Part shown: positions 17,665-26,673 of the stretch, in pieces
Layout: each line of letters starts with the position of its first letter
How positions within the stretch are numbered: the stretch's first letter is position 1
Origin: an uncultured Aquimarina sp.
Lineage (GTDB): Bacteria > Bacteroidota > Bacteroidia > Flavobacteriales > Flavobacteriaceae
Direction of reading: 5' to 3'
DNA length: 64,000 nt
Assembly (NCBI GenBank): GCA_947489685.1
Contig: CANLEM010000002.1
Location: forward strand, 62,001 to 126,000
Notes under the pieces: model-generated
What the model was told of the DNA's origin: nothing
The model's input: the letters and a program-made list of their open reading frames with translations, nothing else
Databases searched by the model: none
Translations under genes and position numbers: made by a program

Positions 17665-18423
17665 CTACCATTTCATATTAGGATAAGCTCGTTGCATATA
17701 TTGCAAATCAGCAAGTAAATACCCCATGTGCTCACTATGAATACCTTGTTTACCTCCTTTTTGGAACCATTTAATTTCTGGAATTGATAGTGTCGCTTCG
17801 TCTAATATTTCTTTTACTCTTTGATAATACGTTTGTTTAAGAGCAGTAACATCAACTCCTATCTGAGCTTCAAAAACCAGTTTATCATCTTCGGTCATAT
17901 GAAATAATTCATCTGTAAACTTCCATAAGTCATCTATAGCTTCCTGTACTTTTTTACGACTTTCTTCAGTACCATCACCTAATCTTTTTATCCAATCCGA
18001 AGAAAATCTCTGATGATAACTCACCTCTTTAATTCCTTTCTTTGCAATTGCTGACAAGGTTTCATCTTTGCTATTTTGTAATTCTTGTAGTAATAACAAA
18101 TGAAAAACATCATAAAAAAACTGTCTAGCAATCACATAACCAAAATGTTTATTTGGTTGTTCTACCAGTAGCACATTTTTATATTGTCTTTCTATTCTTA
18201 AATAGGCAATGTCATCTTCTGTTTTTCCATCACCCAAAAGTGCTGCTGCATATTGATAATAACTCCTGGTTTGCCCTAGTAAATCTAATGCCATATTAGT
18301 TAATGCAATATCGGTCTCTAGACTTGGCCCGTGACCACACAATTCTGATAATCGTTGTCCCAGAATTAATGCATTATCCGCAATCCCGTAGATATAGTGT
18401 ACTAAATTTTCGTTTTTCATCAT
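17665..18423 (-). CDS. paaC: Phenylacetyl-CoA epoxidase structural subunit PaaC
   Basis: A 252-aa ferritin-like subunit that forms the structural partner of PaaA in the ring-1,2-epoxidase. Typical strings are LIYGIADNALILGQRLSELCGHGP-type start (here HYIYGIADNALILGQRLSE), TNMALDLLGQTRSYYQYAA, KEVSYHQRFSSDWIKRLGDGTEES and GIHSEHMGYLLADLQYMQR. Length equals that of E. coli PaaC (248 aa). A 42-base gap separates it from paaB upstream. Confidence 0.93.
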   Translation of the reverse strand: MMKNENLVHYIYGIADNALILGQRLSELCGHGPSLETDIALTNMALDLLGQTRSYYQYAAALLGDGKTEDDIAYLRIERQYKNVLLVEQPNKHFGYVIARQFFYDVFHLLLLQELQNSKDETLSAIAKKGIKEVSYHQRFSSDWIKRLGDGTEESRKKVQEAIDDLWKFTDELFHMTEDDKLVFEAQIGVDVTALKQTYYQRVKEILDEATLSIPEIKWFQKGGKQGIHSEHMGYLLADLQYMQRAYPNMKW

Positions 18424-18465
18424 TAAATCTTGCTTTACTTAAGCTTTATACATCTATTTACATCC

Positions 18466-18747
18466 TTACATATGTTTTACCTCATCGGGTAAATCATAAA
18501 ACGTAGGGTGCCTATACACCTTATCTTGAGCAGGCTCAAAAAGCTCTCCTCCATTCTCGGGATTTGAGGCTGTAATATTTTTTGACTCAACTACCCAAAT
18601 ACTAACACCTTCATTTCTTCGAGTATATACATCTCTTGCATTTTCTAAAGCCATTTCTGCATCAGCAGCATGAAGACTTCCAAAATGACGATGTTCTAAA
18701 CCGTTTTTACTTCTTACAAACACTTCCCAAAGTGGCCAGTTTTTCAT
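18466..18747 (-). CDS. paaB: Phenylacetyl-CoA epoxidase subunit PaaB
   Basis: A 93-aa small subunit of the epoxidase, required for activity and probably bridging PaaAC units. The N-terminal WPLWEVFVRSKNGLEHRHFG and AADAEMALENARDVYTRR are the family signature. Length matches the family (about 95 aa). It lies 12 bases after paaA and uses no unusual start. Confidence 0.93.
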   Translation of the reverse strand: MKNWPLWEVFVRSKNGLEHRHFGSLHAADAEMALENARDVYTRRNEGVSIWVVESKNITASNPENGGELFEPAQDKVYRHPTFYDLPDEVKHM

Positions 18748-18759
18748 CTGTTTTATTTT

Positions 18760-19716
18760 TTAAATTGCTTTTTTCAGCTTTTTATCTTCTTGTTTTTTGG
18801 CATACGCCATTGCAGCATCACGAACCCATTCTCCTTCTTCCCAGGCATTAACTCTAGCTGATAATCGTTCTTTATTACAAGGACCATGACCTTTTACAAC
18901 CTGCCAAAACTCATCCCAATCAATTTCTCCAAAATCATAATGACCTCTTTCTTCATTCCATTTTAGCTCTGGATCTGGTACTGTTAACCCAATTAAATCT
19001 GCTTGAGGAACAGTTTGATCTATAAACTGCTGTCGTAGCTCGTCATTGGTTTTACGTTTCAATTTCCATTTCATAGATTGTTCAGTATGTACAGATTCTG
19101 CATCTGTAGGACCTAACATCATTAATGAAGGCCACCACCATCTGTTTAAAGCATCTTGAGCCATTTCTTTTTGCTCTGGAGAACCATTTGCAAGTTTGAT
19201 CATGATCTCATATCCTTGACGCTGATGGAAACTTTCTTCTTTACATACACGAATCATTGCTCTTGCATAAGGGCCATAAGATGTGCTGCATAACGGAACT
19301 TGATTGATAATTGCTGCTCCATCTACTAACCATCCTATCGCACCAATATCTGCCCATGTGATTGTAGGGTAATTGAAAATACTAGAGTACTTGGCTTTGC
19401 CGGTATGCAGTTGTTCATATAATTCGTCTCTAGAAATCCCTAAGGTTTCGCAAGCGCTATATAGATACAAACCATGTCCTGCCTCATCCTGAACTTTTGC
19501 CAGTAGTGCAACCTTACGTCTTAATGAAGGGGCACGGGTAATCCAATTACCTTCTGGCAACATCCCTACAATTTCGGAATGTGCATGCTGCGAGATCTGA
19601 CGAATATGCGTTTTTCGATACTTCTCAGGCATCCAGTCCTTAGGCTCAATTTTTTCATCTCTGGCAATTCTTTGCTCAAAGATTTCTTCTAAATTTTTAA
19701 TTTCCTTTTCACTCAT
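18760..19716 (-). CDS. paaA: Phenylacetyl-CoA epoxidase catalytic subunit PaaA
   Basis: A 318-aa ferritin-like diiron oxygenase subunit that inserts one oxygen atom into the aromatic ring of phenylacetyl-CoA. Iron ligands are visible in [25 protein letters not shown] and [14 protein letters not shown]. Length is close to E. coli PaaA (309 aa). It sits 12 bases after the reductase gene paaE. The order E-A-B-C-D differs from the E. coli A-B-C-D-E order. Confidence 0.95.
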   Translation of the reverse strand: MSEKEIKNLEEIFEQRIARDEKIEPKDWMPEKYRKTHIRQISQHAHSEIVGMLPEGNWITRAPSLRRKVALLAKVQDEAGHGLYLYSACETLGISRDELYEQLHTGKAKYSSIFNYPTITWADIGAIGWLVDGAAIINQVPLCSTSYGPYARAMIRVCKEESFHQRQGYEIMIKLANGSPEQKEMAQDALNRWWWPSLMMLGPTDAESVHTEQSMKWKLKRKTNDELRQQFIDQTVPQADLIGLTVPDPELKWNEERGHYDFGEIDWDEFWQVVKGHGPCNKERLSARVNAWEEGEWVRDAAMAYAKKQEDKKLKKAI

Positions 19717-19728
19717 TACGATCGAGTT

Positions 19729-20802
19729 TTATACATCAAAATCAACAACTACTTTCTCTGTAGTAGGTACTGCTTGACAAGACAAAACCAGCCCTTTGGC
19801 TACTTCATCCTCTTCTAATGCATAGTTTATTTTCATTTCAACAGTACCGTCAATAACTTTACATTTACAGGTACTACACACTCCTCCTTTACATGCAAAG
19901 GGTAAATCTGCCCCTGCAGCTAAGGCACCATCTAAAATATTATCATAATCATCATCCATGGCAAAATGAAATTCTTTTCCGCCATCGATAATAGTAACTT
20001 CAGTTCCTTCGAATTTATGTTCAACAGCTTCTGCTGCTCTCTTCTTATCTTCCTCGCTACCTCCAGAAAAGAAAAGCTCATAATGAACTTTCTCTTTAGC
20101 CAAACCTGCATTTACCAGTTCATCTCTGATCATAAAAATCATATCTTCTGGCCCACACACGAAGCATTCATCGATTGCCGATACGTCCAAAACTTTAGCT
20201 GTGAGTTCTTGTATTTTTTCAGAGGTAAACCGCCCATTAAGTAGCGGGATATCTCTCTGCTCTTTGGTAAGGAAATAGAAAATCTCTAACCTTCCAAAAT
20301 ACATGTTTCTTAATGCCTCAATCTCTTCCTTAAAGATAATCGATTTAACATTCCGATTCAAATAAAATAGCTTGAAAGTACTATTGGGTTCAGCTGCCAA
20401 ATGTGTTTTTATAATAGAAAGTATTGGAGTAATACCACTACCTGCAGCAAAAACAACATAATTCTTAGCTACAGAAGGGTTAGTTTCGACAAAAAAACTG
20501 CCAAGAGGTGGCATTAATTCTATCGTGTCTCCAACTTTTAATACATTATTTGCGTAATTTGAGAATACACCTCCATTGATTCGCTTTACAGCTACCTGCC
20601 ATTTATTCTCTAAAGGACTTGAACACAATGAGTAGGATCGCCTTACATCCTCACCATCTACCATTGCTTTAAGAGTTAGGTGTTGACCTTGTTTAAAAAG
20701 GAATATCTCTTGTAATTCTTCAGGAATATCGAAAGTGATGGACGTGCAATCCTTAGTTTCCTTATGCACCTCAGAAACTCGTATTGGATAAAAATCTGTC
20801 AT
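19729..20802 (-). CDS. paaE: Phenylacetyl-CoA epoxidase reductase PaaE
   Basis: A 357-aa electron-transfer subunit that passes electrons from NADPH to the PaaA diiron centre. The FAD-binding ferredoxin-reductase part (~1-230) has RRSYSLCSSP-like VRRSYSLCS, GSGITPILSI and FVCGPEDMIF; the C-terminal 2Fe-2S domain (~265-357) has the four-cysteine pattern in CKGGVCSTCKCKV plus LSCQAVP. It is the first gene of the paa operon, which begins at a well-formed promoter with a TetR-type operator. Confidence 0.94.
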   Translation of the reverse strand: MTDFYPIRVSEVHKETKDCTSITFDIPEELQEIFLFKQGQHLTLKAMVDGEDVRRSYSLCSSPLENKWQVAVKRINGGVFSNYANNVLKVGDTIELMPPLGSFFVETNPSVAKNYVVFAAGSGITPILSIIKTHLAAEPNSTFKLFYLNRNVKSIIFKEEIEALRNMYFGRLEIFYFLTKEQRDIPLLNGRFTSEKIQELTAKVLDVSAIDECFVCGPEDMIFMIRDELVNAGLAKEKVHYELFFSGGSEEDKKRAAEAVEHKFEGTEVTIIDGGKEFHFAMDDDYDNILDGALAAGADLPFACKGGVCSTCKCKVIDGTVEMKINYALEEDEVAKGLVLSCQAVPTTEKVVVDFDV

Positions 20803-20815
20803 ATACTCTATTTAA

Positions 20816-20829
20816 CTATAACGTTATAG
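20816..20829. promoter_or_regulatory. Palindrome in the paaE leader
   Basis: CTATAACGTTATAG is a perfect 14-base palindrome, 14 bases upstream of the paaE ATG and at about the predicted transcription start. It differs from the TetR-type operator next to it, so it could bind a second regulator or be a chance symmetric AT-rich site. Confidence 0.35.
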
Positions 20830-20834
20830 CTAAA

Positions 20835-20866
20835 CAAAACTAACAATTGTTAGTTTCATACACAAA
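20835..20866 (-). promoter_or_regulatory. paaE operon promoter (-33/-7)
   Basis: On the minus strand a -33 TTTG (20863-20866) and a -7 TAGTTTTG (20835-20842) match the Bacteroidota consensus TTTG-N19/20-TAnnTTTG with a 20-base spacer. The predicted start of transcription is near 20829, giving a leader of about 27 bases. The operator palindrome fills the space between the two elements and overlaps the -7 box, the expected layout for a repressor. Confidence 0.65.
20837..20856. promoter_or_regulatory. TetR-type operator in the paaE promoter
   Basis: A perfect 20-base palindrome with core AACTAA-CAATTG-TTAGTT. It overlaps the -7 box of the paaE promoter and lies between the paa operon and the TetR gene. 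A site with identical half-sites and spacing precedes the E2 gene, and one half-site precedes the TetR gene itself. Confidence 0.7.
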
Positions 20867-20902
20867 TAATTATTTGTTAATTTTAGAACTTACAAATATC
20901 TA

Positions 20903-21472
20903 TCAAGCAATACCTTTAAGCAACACCGATACCATATCATGTTTTAGTATCTCTGCATCTATATTTCTCTGTTTAGGATACCATAGATATAATGTTCTCA
21001 ATGTAGAAAGCGTAGAAAACACTATAATCTCAATATTAAACGAATTTATTTCTTTTCTGCTCACTCCGCGTTTTACGATATCTCTAAAGTTTTCTTCGTA
21101 ATCCTGGCGCATTTTTTCAAAATATTGAAGATTCTCTTCCTCAAGATGCATCCAATCATTATTTAATGAAGCCAGACCATCAGCATTGCTCAAAGTCACA
21201 TCAATATGCAGATCTATGATATTCTCCAGCTTTTGTATGGTGTTTTCATCCGATTTTACGATTCGATCCATTCCATTCGTGAATTTTTCGGCCAGATCAA
21301 TAATAATCGTAGCCAAAATCTCTTGTTTTGACTGAATATGATTATAGAGACTCGCCGCTTTAATCCCCATGGCTTTAGCCAAATCTCTCATAGTAACAGC
21401 ACTATATCCTTTTTCTTTAAAAAGAATAGATGCCGCATTAATGATTTCTTCCTTTCTACTTTCTGGTCTCAT
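20903..21472 (-). CDS. TetR-family regulator of the paa cluster
   Basis: A 189-aa TetR repressor. The N-terminal helix-turn-helix is RKEEIINAASILFKEKGYSAVTMRDLAKAMGIKAASLYNHI (read as the standard TetR pattern, ~5-46); the rest is an all-helical ligand-binding domain with no recognised signature. It lies 100 bases upstream of paaE in the same orientation, so read-through into paaE is possible. By analogy with PaaR-type repressors, phenylacetyl-CoA is the likely inducer, but the sequence does not show this. An operator half-site at 21484-21489, just downstream of its own -7 element, suggests autoregulation. Confidence 0.85.
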   Translation of the reverse strand: MRPESRKEEIINAASILFKEKGYSAVTMRDLAKAMGIKAASLYNHIQSKQEILATIIIDLAEKFTNGMDRIVKSDENTIQKLENIIDLHIDVTLSNADGLASLNNDWMHLEEENLQYFEKMRQDYEENFRDIVKRGVSRKEINSFNIEIIVFSTLSTLRTLYLWYPKQRNIDAEILKHDMVSVLLKGIA

Positions 21473-21483
21473 AGATGATTTCG

Positions 21484-21505
21484 TTAGTTTTCCCTACCAA
21501 AAATA
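21484..21505 (-). promoter_or_regulatory. TetR gene promoter with operator half-site
   Basis: On the minus strand TATTTTTG (21498-21505) matches the TAnnTTTG -7 element, and the half-site AACTAA (21484-21489) follows at about the transcription start, 12 bases before the ATG. The partner half-site at the expected six-base spacing is not present. No good -33 element was found. Confidence 0.4.
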
Positions 21506-21557
21506 AATTTTAATCTCTTATAATATGTCTTTTTGCAATTAAAAACATAGATTATAA

Positions 21558-21565
21558 TAAATTTG
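21558..21565 (+). promoter_or_regulatory. -7 element for the META-domain gene
   Basis: TAAATTTG fits TAnnTTTG, 42 bases upstream of the ATG at 21608. A TTTG at 21532-21535 could be the -33 box, although the 22-base spacing is a little long. Confidence 0.4.
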
Positions 21566-21607
21566 TAATCCAAGCATCTTCTTTTATTAATAAAAAGAAA
21601 TTAACTT

Positions 21608-22042
21608 ATGAAATATCTAACTGTACTATTTTTTTCTTTAATTCTTTCTAGTAATAGCACTTGTACCACTAAAAACAAAATTGCTACTACTGACACCGCA
21701 GAAGAAATCCAAACACCTAAAAAGGAAACCTTTGAAATACACCGGCTAAATGGTAAAAATGTTGAAGGAGACAAGCTCTATATTGTCTTTAATAAGGAAA
21801 ACAATACCGTTTCGGGATATTCTGGCTGCAATACTTTTTCGTGCAAATACACCCAGGAGAAAGACATAATTTCTTTTGCACTACCAATTGCCTCAAAGAT
21901 GTACTGCCCGAAAAAAGAAGCTTTGGAACAAGAGTTTTTTAAAGCATTAATTGCCGTTAATACGAAAGTTATCAAAAATGATGCACTTACATTAAAAAGC
22001 GCAGATGGAGCAGTGTTATTTTTTGGTAAACGACAGCATTGA
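21608..22042 (+). CDS. META domain (HslJ-like) exported protein
   Basis: A 144-aa exported protein. The N-terminal signal region MKYLTVLFFSLILSSNSTC suggests a lipoprotein with Cys19. The META/HslJ domain (~40-140) is recognised by FEIHRLNGKNVEG, NTVSGYSGCNTFSCKYT, ALPIASKMYCPKKEALEQEFFKAL and LTLKSADGAVLFF. In other bacteria META proteins are linked to heat shock, novobiocin resistance or inhibition of proteases, and no specific role can be inferred here. The gene converges on the T9SS protease with only four bases between the two stop codons, and no terminator hairpin fits in that space. Confidence 0.82.
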   Translation: MKYLTVLFFSLILSSNSTCTTKNKIATTDTAEEIQTPKKETFEIHRLNGKNVEGDKLYIVFNKENNTVSGYSGCNTFSCKYTQEKDIISFALPIASKMYCPKKEALEQEFFKALIAVNTKVIKNDALTLKSADGAVLFFGKRQH

Positions 22043-22046
22043 CAAT

Positions 22047-23702
22047 CTAAAACCTTTGATTTATTACCACTTTTCGGGTAAAAGCACTACCATTGGATAA
22101 ATCCTTGATATAAATAAAATACATCCCAGAAGATTTATCGGCCATATCAATTTCTCCTTCTTGAGTTACTAATTGACCAGTATCTATAAGTGTTCCAGAA
22201 ATATCATAAATCATATATTCTATTGCGCTTTCGGTAGTCTTGAAGATATTAACTCTCGCTATTGAGGGATTAAAAGACACCAAAATTTCATTCACTGCCG
22301 GTGGTGTTACCTCGCCATTTGTTTCTTCTACAGACAACATATCCAACGTCGTTTTTCCGGTATTCGTAGGATCTAACCAATTTGACAATCTTGTAGCATC
22401 AGTGGTTCCAAAATCCCAAGAGACATCAAAGCGTCCGTAAACATCGGGCTGATCGTTATCATTTGTACCATTACAAGCCGCAGCCCCACCGGCTAACTGG
22501 CCAAAAATTCTACCATTTTGATCAAAAACGGCAGATCCCGAAGACCCTCTTTCTGTTACACCAAGATCCCAATCTTCTATAGTCCACATTTTGGTCTCAG
22601 CATTACCATTAAAAGATATCACACTCTTAACCGGAGCATTATTATCACGACAAACCTTCATGATATCGCCAGATGGGTGGTGAATACCTACAGAGAAATT
22701 CGGTGTTACTCCCGTTCTATCCCAACCTGCCCATTCAAGATCCCAGGATTCATCTAATCCTCCATCAAGATTAAGCAATTTCATATCGGATTCACTATTT
22801 GCTGCAAGCAAAGTAGCTCCACTAGTGGTTTGATTAACTGTAGCATCAGGACTACTTGCCGTAGTAGCACACGACGGATTTGGACTTATCCAATTAAATC
22901 GAAATGCCCATGTGGATGTTGATCCAGATTCGCAATGATTAGCTGTCAAAAAATAAGGTGCTTTATCATTACTGGTATTATTAATTAACGTACCTGTACA
23001 AACAAATCCATTTAAAACAATAAACCCCACCGCTCTTTTTAATTTGTCTTTTGTAGCTTCAAAATCATCTCCAACCGGGCAGTTAACATCTTGATTACAA
23101 TCACCAGAACTACCTAATGCTTTTTGTTGAATTTCTATATCCGTCACCGAGCGATACCCATGTACTACTTTACTAAGGTTTAGTTTTCCTTGTCCTTTTA
23201 CAGCTGCGGGTTCATAATACTCGATCCATACATTCTCTCCTTGCACCAACCAGGTTCCCAGCATCTCATCAGGTCGGTTAAAAATATTGGTATACGCTCC
23301 TAAGAGATCAGTTTTATCATTGTTATACAAATAAATCGTCGCTCCTCTTGGAATTTGAAATTTATTAAAAACAAAATTCATAGTTCTTGCTCCTTCAGAC
23401 ATAATATTAATCCTCCAGATTCTATCTCCATTAGGTAGTCGATCCCAAGCTCCAGAATTTTCTAATCCCATATCTACCGTAAATTCATAACCAAATCTAT
23501 ATGGTACATTTCCTTTTAAGTCATTTACTGCATCTTCAGCCTTAATTTTACTCAAATCAAAACTCTTCATCTCAACAGGAGTAACACTAGTTTTATTTAC
23601 TTCATTCATATCCCAACTCCAAGGTGTCCCTTCATTTGTAACTTGACCTGTCGCCAAATTAAAACCACATATTAGCACGATATAAAAAAATAGTTTTTTC
23701 AT
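22047..23702 (-). CDS. Secreted trypsin-like (lysyl endopeptidase-type) serine protease with T9SS sorting domain
   Basis: A roughly 551-aa exported protease. The start is placed at the ATG at 23702, where a clear signal peptide begins (MKKLFFYIVLICGFNLATG); an in-frame start at 23744 would add 14 residues before it. An N-terminal propeptide-like region of about 180 residues precedes the chymotrypsin-fold domain, with His in YFLTANHCES, Asp in ESDMKLLNL and Ser in ERGSSGSAVF. The C-terminal ~80 residues form a type A T9SS sorting domain (FNPSIARVNIFK, GMYFIYIKD, RKVVINQRF). The protein is probably released or anchored at the cell surface to digest external protein. Confidence 0.9.
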   Translation of the reverse strand: MKKLFFYIVLICGFNLATGQVTNEGTPWSWDMNEVNKTSVTPVEMKSFDLSKIKAEDAVNDLKGNVPYRFGYEFTVDMGLENSGAWDRLPNGDRIWRINIMSEGARTMNFVFNKFQIPRGATIYLYNNDKTDLLGAYTNIFNRPDEMLGTWLVQGENVWIEYYEPAAVKGQGKLNLSKVVHGYRSVTDIEIQQKALGSSGDCNQDVNCPVGDDFEATKDKLKRAVGFIVLNGFVCTGTLINNTSNDKAPYFLTANHCESGSTSTWAFRFNWISPNPSCATTASSPDATVNQTTSGATLLAANSESDMKLLNLDGGLDESWDLEWAGWDRTGVTPNFSVGIHHPSGDIMKVCRDNNAPVKSVISFNGNAETKMWTIEDWDLGVTERGSSGSAVFDQNGRIFGQLAGGAAACNGTNDNDQPDVYGRFDVSWDFGTTDATRLSNWLDPTNTGKTTLDMLSVEETNGEVTPPAVNEILVSFNPSIARVNIFKTTESAIEYMIYDISGTLIDTGQLVTQEGEIDMADKSSGMYFIYIKDLSNGSAFTRKVVINQRF

Positions 23703-23894
23703 TGTAAAACAATTTGACTGTTTAAAGTTAACGCAACTTATCAAAGTATAGTTTATTATTCCCTATTATAATATAACACCAAACATAGCAAACACCCTAC
23801 TCAAATCTTCACAAATTTAGTTAATAAATACCTATATTGCTCACAAAACCTGTAATTTTCCGAACTTTAAAAAATACGCAAATCAACTGTTTAT

Positions 23895-25655
23895 ATGTCA
23901 TTATCCATAACATCTAACCCATTAATTGACAAATTACCTCCGCATTTAAAGCAATTTATAAAGCCTCAAAATTATGAGGAGTACACTCCTATAAATCAAG
24001 CTGTATGGAGATATGTTATGAGAAAAAATATTAGCTCATTAAGTAAAGTTGCTCATGATTCTTATTTAAACGGCTTAAATAAAACAGGGATTTCTGTTGA
24101 TTCAATTCCGAGTATGTACGGCATGAACAGGATATTAAAAGAAATTGGTTGGGCTGCCGTTGCTGTAGATGGTTTTATCCCACCAAATGCTTTTATGGAG
24201 TTTCAGGCATATAATATTCTTGTTATTGCCTCGGATATAAGGCAATTGGAAAATATAGAATACACTCCTGCTCCCGATATTATTCATGAAGCGGCAGGGC
24301 ACGCTCCTATTATTGCGAATCCTGATTATGCAGAGTATTTAAGGCGTTTTGGAAAAATAGGATGCAAGGCTATTTCTTCCAAAAGAGATTATGACATCTA
24401 TGAAGCTGTGAGGACGCTATCAATTTTAAAAGAAGCGCATGGCACTAAACCAGAAGAAATTAAAGAGGCCGAAAAAAGAGTTGAAGAACTACAAGAACAA
24501 AAGGAAAATCCGTCTGAAATGGCATTGATTCGTAACTTACATTGGTGGACTGTTGAGTATGGGTTAATTGGCTCGGTAGATCATCCCAAAATTTACGGAG
24601 CAGGATTACTCTCATCTATCGGAGAAAGTGAATGGTGCATGACAGATCAGGTAAAAAAAATACCGTATTCTCCCGAAGCTGCATCTCGCGATTTTGACAT
24701 CACCAAACCACAACCACAGTTGTTTGTTACTCCGGATTTTGCATATTTATGTCAAGTACTTGAGGAATTTGCAGATACAATGGCGTTACGCAAAGGAGGG
24801 CATAGAGGACTTGCAAAACTTATCGAATCCGAAAACCTTGGAACTATAGAATTAAGTACTGGTCTACAAGTTTCCGGAACCTTTTCTCGCATGATAAAAA
24901 ATGAAGACAATGAAGTTATTTATTTTGAAACTTCTGGCCCTACAGCCCTCTCTTTTAGAGAAAAAGAACTTATCGGGCATGGTGTCGACACTCATCCTAA
25001 TGGTTTTAGATCTCCTTTAGGAAAGCTAAAAGGCATTAATCTAGCTATAGAAAATATGTCTCCAAGAGATTTAAAGGCATATAATTTTTATGACGGAGAA
25101 TATATTGAATTTGAATTTGAAAGTGGTATTACGGTTGCTGGAACGAATATTACAGGTATTAGAAATATCAAAGGTGAACTTATTTTGATTCAGTTTAGTG
25201 AATGCACTATAAAATATAAAGATGAATATCTTTTTAAACCCGAATGGGGGACTTTTGACCTTGCCGTAGGAAAAGAAATTGTTTCTGCTTTTTCTGGACC
25301 TGCAGACGACTATTCTTTTGATTTAGTAACCCACAAATCTTCGACCACCGCCACTAAGCATACATTTACAACCAAACAAATAGAACTACACTCTTTGTAC
25401 GAATCAATAAGAAATATAAGAGAAGGAAAAAACACCAAGTTTTCTTTAGAAGCAACCTTTGATATTCTAGCCAAAGATTATGCCGATGACTGGTTAGCAC
25501 CGCTTGAAATTTATGAACTCATATATGATAGAGATGAAAAATTTGGTGAAAATATTTTAGAACATTTAAACAACATAAAGGTTAAAAAACCAGAAATTAA
25601 ACATCTAATTGAAAGTGGTTTGGATATAATCGCCAACAAAACAACTGCAATATAA
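23895..25655 (+). CDS. phhA: Phenylalanine 4-hydroxylase with long C-terminal extension
   Basis: A pterin- and iron-dependent aromatic amino acid hydroxylase that converts phenylalanine to tyrosine. The iron ligands are His131 and His136 in PDIIHEAAGHAP and Glu221 in WWTVEYGLIG. The catalytic part ends near residue 330 (EEFADTMALRKGGHRG). About 250 more residues follow, with beta-rich stretches around 335-480 and a helical end; bacterial PhhA enzymes are usually only 260-300 aa. I do not recognise a family in the extension, though long forms are known in Bacteroidota. It may give an alternative route for phenylalanine beside the paa block. Confidence 0.9.
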   Translation: MSLSITSNPLIDKLPPHLKQFIKPQNYEEYTPINQAVWRYVMRKNISSLSKVAHDSYLNGLNKTGISVDSIPSMYGMNRILKEIGWAAVAVDGFIPPNAFMEFQAYNILVIASDIRQLENIEYTPAPDIIHEAAGHAPIIANPDYAEYLRRFGKIGCKAISSKRDYDIYEAVRTLSILKEAHGTKPEEIKEAEKRVEELQEQKENPSEMALIRNLHWWTVEYGLIGSVDHPKIYGAGLLSSIGESEWCMTDQVKKIPYSPEAASRDFDITKPQPQLFVTPDFAYLCQVLEEFADTMALRKGGHRGLAKLIESENLGTIELSTGLQVSGTFSRMIKNEDNEVIYFETSGPTALSFREKELIGHGVDTHPNGFRSPLGKLKGINLAIENMSPRDLKAYNFYDGEYIEFEFESGITVAGTNITGIRNIKGELILIQFSECTIKYKDEYLFKPEWGTFDLAVGKEIVSAFSGPADDYSFDLVTHKSSTTATKHTFTTKQIELHSLYESIRNIREGKNTKFSLEATFDILAKDYADDWLAPLEIYELIYDRDEKFGENILEHLNNIKVKKPEIKHLIESGLDIIANKTTAI

Positions 25656-25668
25656 GACGGGTTTAAAA

Positions 25669-26616
25669 TCAAAAAATCATAAAAGGATATTTTTCCTGTA
25701 TTTGATGTTTTTTTGATTCTAATTTTTTCAGAAAATCTAGATGTTGAGTACTTTCGGGATGAAATGGGCGATGCGCTAATCCTTTCTGAATCTCTGCTAC
25801 TTTTTTCATAGTATTTTTGGCGTTTCCTGAAATCCAAACTTCAGAAAAACGCTCCCAAATATATTGTATAGCTAGTTCGCTAGGGTGAATCATATCTTCA
25901 TTATAAAATCTATAATCTCTGAGTTCATCCATAACAATCTCGTACGAAGGGAAGTAATCCAAGGTTTTATCCCGCTCAACCACATTGTGTATTGCTGTAA
26001 TTAGGTGCGATTTACTTCTCGTATTTTCTACAAAACCATCTTTCATATGTCTTACAGGAGATACGGTAAACAAAATTTGAACTGTAGGGTTCAAATTTCG
26101 AATTAAATGAACACAATTATGAATACATTGACTAATTTCTTCAACAGGAAGTAACTCTTTGGCAAACTCTTTTTGTGGTACTTTATGACAATTGGCTACT
26201 ACCAAATCTAGAGCTATCAACCTATACACCCATGCCGTACCTAACGTAATTGATATATGAGAAGCGGTAGTTATCTTTTTTCTACCATATACTAACGCAT
26301 TATTTAAACGTGATAGCAATTTCTCTTTATTCGGGTCACTCAAAGAAGAATGTGCATCAAAACAATGCCACTGTCCATTGTTAAAAAACAAGTCAGCTTC
26401 TGTATATTTCTCTTCTTGCACAGTCATCCAAAGAAAAGTCTCGATAGCTTTGGAATGAAATAGTATCCCAAATGGGTTGATCAAGTTTTTAAACTTATAA
26501 TATTCGAACCTCTCTCCTATATTTTCGGCAAAACAAGACCCTAGCATTACCACCTCTGATTGATAATCAATTTGAGGTTCTTTTGGCACTAATGATATTT
26601 TTGTTTGTAGGTTCAT
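25669..26616 (-). CDS. GSCFA family protein
   Basis: A roughly 315-aa protein with the family-naming motif MLGSCFAENIGERFEYYKF near its start, then INPFGILFHS, SITLGTAWVYRL, NCHKVPQKEF and SPVRHMKDG, a set typical of the SGNH-hydrolase-like GSCFA family found mainly in Bacteroidota and Proteobacteria. Its substrate is not known. I chose the ATG at 26616 because the family begins near MNLQTKI; an in-frame ATG at 26631 would add five residues. It converges on phhA with a 13-base gap and is 57 bases downstream of alaS. Confidence 0.85.
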   Translation of the reverse strand: MNLQTKISLVPKEPQIDYQSEVVMLGSCFAENIGERFEYYKFKNLINPFGILFHSKAIETFLWMTVQEEKYTEADLFFNNGQWHCFDAHSSLSDPNKEKLLSRLNNALVYGRKKITTASHISITLGTAWVYRLIALDLVVANCHKVPQKEFAKELLPVEEISQCIHNCVHLIRNLNPTVQILFTVSPVRHMKDGFVENTRSKSHLITAIHNVVERDKTLDYFPSYEIVMDELRDYRFYNEDMIHPSELAIQYIWERFSEVWISGNAKNTMKKVAEIQKGLAHRPFHPESTQHLDFLKKLESKKHQIQEKYPFMIF

Positions 26617-26673
26617 AAGCCTTTGGTCCATTTCTTCACTAAACGGTAAGAAAGAATCTATATTACATCTATA

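Noticed and set aside
23817..23822. TTAGTT half-site upstream of phhA
   Set aside because: Tempting because phhA uses phenylalanine, but the partner AACTAA is absent at the right spacing, and a single six-base match is expected by chance in AT-rich DNA.
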